Notes under the pieces: model-generated
The model's input: only the letters and a program-made list of their open reading frames with translations
Databases searched by the model: none
What the model was told of the DNA's origin: nothing
Part shown: piece by piece, positions 59,920-64,000 of the stretch
Layout: every line of letters begins with the position of its first letter
Numbering within the stretch: the first letter of the stretch is position 1
Made by a program: the position numbers and the translations under genes
Origin: Agriotes lineatus
Lineage: Eukaryota; Arthropoda; Insecta; Coleoptera; Elateridae
DNA: 64,000 bases
Direction: 5' to 3'
Assembly (NCBI GenBank): GCA_940337035.1
Contig: CALNHX010007462.1
Coordinates: forward strand, 1-64,000

Positions 59920-60230
59920 AAATACAATTATCAGGAGCCGCCACCGGTTGCATGATTTAACTTTTTTCGATGTCTTCGCTTCATTTGCTTAATTTATTAA
60001 CAATTTTTCTAGTTAGAGTCCAAGTCTGAATACCATACGTTAGAACTAACAATACACATTGGTTATATACATTGTGGTGGTTGTATATTAAGACATACAG
60101 TTTGTGAAAAATAATTCCTAGGTACCTATAACATTATGTATAGAATGATAAAAATATGCAATTATAAAAATACAAAGATGAATTTAAGTAGAAGAAAGAC
60201 ATTATAATTATTCAAAGGTGTATTTAATAA

Positions 60231-60496
60231 ATTTATCTTCATCGGTGTTGTTATAGACTATTAACCAAATTAATTTTAGTATCGTTAAGAGCTTCATTCC
60301 GGCACTCTTTTTATATAACATACATTGTACCAGAATTTATTGATGAAGATAAAATATTGAACAATACACGTTTACTTATGGCACTTAACGAGACTCGTTT
60401 GATTACCGCAAAACTCGGCTCACCGCCTCGTTTTGGCAATCAAACTCGTATCGTTAAGATGCTCATAATCAAACTTGTATCGTTAATATCTCTAAC
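60231..60496 (+). mobile_element. Dispersed 270-bp repeat, copy B
   Basis: Partner of 42523-42797, 17.7 kb away, same orientation. The internal hairpin is better kept here: CTTAACGAGACTCGTTTGAT faces ATCAAACTCGTATCGTTAAG with a GGCTCACCGCC apex. Confidence 0.85.
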
Positions 60497-61203
60497 AGAG
60501 TAGAATTCAAGTCCAGTCGAACAATTCAAATTAAGAAACAGAAAGGTTCTAACGTGTGATTTAAATATTACTTGAATTAAGGTGGAAAGTTAATGTCGAA
60601 TCATATTTTTGAAGAAATAATTCAATATGTTTGGTATAAATAAATGTAGTCGCATATTATAAAGTGTTTTTTTAATCTGGTTGGTATATAAAAGGGAATA
60701 GATGGTATGAAATTAATGAAACGAAAAAAAAAGTGAATTTTAAAAGAATCTATATAATGGATTTATAGAGAAGGAGTACAATAATAAGTTAAATTGCTAC
60801 AATCTACAAAAGTATTTTCTGAAATTGGGTGCTGTACTGAGTTTATAGTTAATTAATTACATCATGTGAATTGGATAACGGGCGTTGCATTTCTTGGTAG
60901 TAGGCTTCATCGAGTTTCTTGTTAGAGTAAACATCTTGAGAATTCTATAAAAGGTTTTTCATTTACTGGTATTGTAATTCGTCGAGCTTCTTATTGGAGT
61001 GGACGTCTTGCGAATTGGACTTCATCGAGATTCTTGTTACTGGTTTGTGGATAGGAGGCATTGCAGTTACTGGTAGAAGATCTTATCACGCTTGTTGGTG
61101 GAAGTAACGAATATCCTGTTATATTTGGATGGAGGACGTTTGCAGTTACTGGTAGTTGATTGCATCTATACTTGGATTAGAGCGCAGATGAAAAAACATC
61201 TGT
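60497..61203. other. No gene seen; irregular repeats near 60880-61160
   Basis: GCAGTTACTGGTAG occurs at about 61061 and 61142, with a weaker TTGCATTTCTTGGTAG near 60885; CTTCATCGAG occurs at about 60906 and 61020, and CGTCGAGCTTCTT near 60978. This looks like a decayed tandem repeat of irregular period. Confidence 0.45.
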
Positions 61204-61211
61204 AAGCAGAT
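61204..61211 (+). repeat. Target-site duplication AAGCAGAT, left copy
   Basis: Identical to 61790-61797. Confidence 0.92.
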
Positions 61212-61789
61212 CAGTGGTCGGAATGTAAACTTTGACGGACCGAAACGCTGTCAGGGGGCCCGGGGGGTATGCCCCCCGTGTTAGCCGCAGGCGAAAATTT
61301 TCGCGGAAAATAATAATAATGTTGATAATAATATGTATTTTTTCCGTCAATAGTCGACACAAACCAGTTTAATTTAATATTTTATTTCAAAGTGAAAAGA
61401 CCCTAATTTAAAAAAAACAAGAACAGTATAAATACAACAAAATAAAGTTTATTCATTTCCTTCTAGAATAACTCAATAATAGGCAATAAAATCAAAATAA
61501 TTCAACAAATTCAAAACTCTAAATATTGTAAGGTAACATAACAGATAATACATTTCGCTCAATTCATTGAGAGCATCAGACTATTGCGCTAAGGTTGCTG
61601 ACAAATTGTACCGATGCAATCATTTTGTGAACGCCACTATATTTGCCCTCTTTCTTTTCCATCTCTTTTTGGAAAATTTTTACGAAACGGAACGGATTTT
61701 GATGAAATTTCACGAGACGGAACGACTCTTGATAATATTTCACGAACCGGAACGCCGTTCCGGTCCGTTCCGGTACATTCCGACCACTG
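61212..61789. mobile_element. 578-bp non-autonomous hAT element
   Basis: The perfect 16-bp terminal inverted repeat CAGTGGTCGGAATGTA is at both ends, and perfect 8-bp duplications flank it. Inside the left end lies a GGGGGGTATGCCCCCC palindrome; inside the right end are many GGAACG/ACGGAACG repeats, likely transposase-binding subterminal sites. The minus-strand frame 61576-61932 and plus-strand frame 61567-61818 run through those repeats and out of the element, so neither is a gene. Identity of ends and duplications makes this one of the youngest insertions here. Confidence 0.95.
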
Positions 61790-61797
61790 AAGCAGAT
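61790..61797 (+). repeat. Target-site duplication AAGCAGAT, right copy
   Basis: Identical to 61204-61211. Confidence 0.92.
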
Positions 61798-63289
61798 GGA
61801 ATACACTTGGATCAATGAATAGGCAGAATGAATTGCTTGGACAGGTGACAACTGCAGGTATCTGCTGAAAGAGCTAAGAGTAAAGCATTCATAAAATGTA
61901 GTGAAGTAATTATAAAAAGGAACTACTTGCATTTTTCATGTTTATTGAATGTATTGTTACAAATATGCTTTGACTGATTTTCCACTTTCATAGTCAGTTG
62001 ACATTGGCAATTATCGAACTGTCATAGAATTTTTGAAGTAAGCTTTCATTGAACAAGAATATTTTTCAAGTGTCATAATCATCTTTATAATGTATGAAAC
62101 CGACTTGATTTAAAAGTAATTGTTCTGCTAGAGCTAGAAATATTTAATAACAACAATAATCAATAATTTACACAAAACGGCATATAATTTACATAAATTC
62201 GTCTAACACGGAAATTTGTTATACGCTGGGAAATTAATATCATATAGGGTTATAGCAACATCTATCACCTTTCTTGTGTAATAGTATTATTTGTGACATA
62301 TTCCAGTCCTGTGTAGTTTTTCTGCCCGAAAACATTTATGATTCCATCTAGAATATTGTTACATTTTCATCATCATGTGTATCTTGGGACGAAAATTTGA
62401 ATGACTAAGGAGTTGCTATTGACAGATCATAATAAAGAACGATCTCCGCATTCATTTCAGCATTTTTAGCCATATTTTAACATTATTTTTGAGTCTGACA
62501 TAAGCTTGTGTTTTCGGTTATAATTTTCAGTTTATGGTAACATAGACTTTTTAATTTCGTTCATTCTGTGTTTTTCTTATTTTATTCGATATAGTGTTGT
62601 AATAATGAGTTATTTCAAGGCGTTCTATTGCGCTAATGTTTAAATAGTTACCAAATGTGTCATACATATCTTAGATGCACGATAATGCGCGCATAAATTA
62701 GCTCATAAAAGTTCACTTTTCACTCAAAGGTTGGAAACTTCGACAATCTGATTTGTCGAACAAGAAGTCCTCCAAATACTGAAGCCAGTGTTTTTTTGAG
62801 AAGTTTGAAGCACTCTGGAACATCTAATAAGATATATGGTAGTTCGGACGAGCCAGCTTTATTAAATTTTGTTATTAGTTCTAGTCAGGATTATTAGTTA
62901 AAGTGGTTATAGAGGGGGTTGAAATATTAATGATCGATTAAGGGCATTTGGCCTTCGCTAAGCTCATAATCCGAGCTGCCGAGTTAGTCCACATGCCAAA
63001 AGGGCTTAATCTTCTATTCATAACAACCACTGATGTGTGCTGCGTTGGGCCTCATTGTTTTGCTGTTCACATCTCGCGCTAGCAGAGCAAAGCGAAGGAT
63101 TACACTCCCCATATTTTGCTCGGTTGCAATCGAAAATTCAGCCGGCATTTTACATTTCCTAGACAAGGGCAACTGCTGTCTGCAAACATGAGCAGGCATC
63201 CCGTCGATGTTATTCTGTCGCGGAGATCTGCCCAAACAGGCAATATCTACTATATCTACCAATGTAAGCAATTAATATACATTGCGAGC
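61798..63289. other. No gene recognised; one hairpin
   Basis: ATTAAGGGCATTTGGC (62937-62952) faces GCCAAAAGGGCTTAAT (62995-63010), a stem of about 16 bases with one mismatch. From 63010 on, composition is more balanced, with overlapping frames on both strands (63014-63271, 63116-63319) and no motif. Confidence 0.35.
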
Positions 63290-64000
63290 TGTTTTATTCG
63301 GTACACAATATGGCTCTAAGCCATCTGTAGAATGTGGTAGGGGTAATAACGTCTAATCTCAGGGGCCTCATTGATAATTATTATAACACGAGGGGCGGGC
63401 GGACGTGTTCAGGAATGAGGGTAACTTCAGAGGGCACTCCAGGGCCTCTGGGTCACAACTTCATCGTTTACTATAAAATCTGCTTATTCGAGAATTCCGC
63501 GAAAAGCTGCCGTTTTTAACAAACGCTCATTGAAGCGTTTAAACGCGATTATTGCCCGGGGTCCTTACTACCTGCAACTTGTTCTAGCTTATCCAACTTT
63601 TCCATAAGCGGGGACGCTTATCGGCGCTCTGGGCCCGGAATTATCCTTGCGCTTCCTAACACAACTGATCTCCTGTGGGCCTTTGCCGCTACGTTCAAAA
63701 GCTCTTTCTGAGGAAACGAACGTTTTCTAGGTGTAGAAGTAGATGTTCTTGCCCGGTTATTACTTCCCATTTACACGTTTTTGGCCTGGAATGGACAGTA
63801 CTTGGATTTGGCTCCGTTGTTGGCCCCTACACACATATCCATTTACGTGTACGTGTACTACTGGGAGTGTTTATATCATTTTAATTAATGAAGATGTGAT
63901 TGTCTCTCAAATTAAAGACGTTAATTAATCCCTTTTGCATAATGCGGCTAATTTTCCGCCACAATGTAGTATTTTGGTTGAAGTTAAGTACTTAAGTTCA
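63290..64000. other. Unique-looking GC-raised block at the window edge
   Basis: No repeats; several short frames without motifs (63334-63519, 63675-63884, 63743-63928). TTAATTAATGAAGATG and GTTAATTAATCCC near 63880-63935 are homeodomain-type words. It may continue beyond the window; conserved non-coding DNA is the most likely reading but not shown. Confidence 0.25.

Larger units (their letters stand above)
59045..60075 (-). pseudogene. LINE C-terminal relic, split by unrelated sequence
   Basis: At 59975-60075 on the minus strand one reads YNQCVLLVLTYGIQTWTLTR then KIVNKL, the post-RT block that normally reads QCVLPVLTYGAETWTLT. At 59045-59210 on the same strand follow RYEENIHKT and SNRDNWRQYW, similar in layout to the C-terminal end of the same LINE group. 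The 760 bases between them are not LINE-like: a moderate-GC piece (59215-59560) and a poly-C run. Either an insertion or a rearrangement split the relic. Confidence 0.5.

Noticed and set aside
61576..61932. 118-codon coding sequence with repeated RFVK-type motif
   Set aside because: The repetition comes from the GGAACG subterminal repeats of the 578-bp hAT element, and the frame leaves the element at its end.

Overview
The window reads as nuclear DNA of an insect. It is AT-rich, has no bacterial-type operons, and contains no intact gene that I can support: the longest open frames are about 120 codons and match nothing I know. What can be read is a dense layer of transposable-element remains with insect-type non-LTR (LINE) reverse transcriptases, a piggyBac transposase, mariner transposase ends, hAT elements with 8-bp target duplications and tRNA-derived SINEs. 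The LINE and piggyBac types fit a large-genome insect such as a beetle, but the order is a guess. The window is best seen as intergenic or long-intron DNA.

Layout. 0-6 kb: a LINE 3' end on the minus strand (760-1330), a unique GC-raised block (1780-2340), unassigned DNA with a 21-bp minisatellite (3778-3898), and a GC-rich retroelement-like island (5090-5960). 7-10 kb: hairpin elements and a clean 1016-bp hAT element (9058-10073). 10.9-15.2 kb: two LINE relics, one on each strand, around a 455-bp inverted-repeat element. 17-24 kb: unique-looking DNA, a mariner transposase tail (18611-18867) and AT-rich sequence. 24-25.7 kb: two small TA-inserting elements, a hairpin and a direct repeat. 27.7-31.3 kb: a 593-bp near-perfect fold-back built from mariner ends, then two LINE relics in tandem, the first split by an 834-bp hAT element. 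31.9-33.2 kb: a broken but recognisable piggyBac transposase gene on the minus strand. 33.2-40.3 kb: mostly unique sequence plus hairpins. 40.4-44.7 kb: two convergent LINE relics and several inverted-repeat elements. 47.4-48.1 kb: a unique-looking block.

48.4-56 kb is the most striking part. Ten nearly identical 602-bp monomers stand in tandem and then grade into older, diverged 110-180-bp repeats of the same family. Comparison of the two shows that the 602-bp monomer is the short repeat plus a 440-bp hairpin-bearing insert flanked by TATAAT on both sides. An element apparently entered one copy of an old satellite, and the composite was then amplified. A tRNA-Arg-like SINE with a 15-bp target duplication sits in the diverged part.

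56-64 kb: a LINE endonuclease fragment, a 1291-bp hAT element that carries a nested SINE, a broken LINE on the minus strand, a 578-bp hAT element with perfect duplications, and a unique-looking end.

The elements do not form a pathway. Their nesting gives a history: old LINEs, then hAT and SINE insertions into them, then hairpin elements, and most recently the homogenised satellite array. All protein-family calls rest on reading translated motifs by eye; no database was searched.
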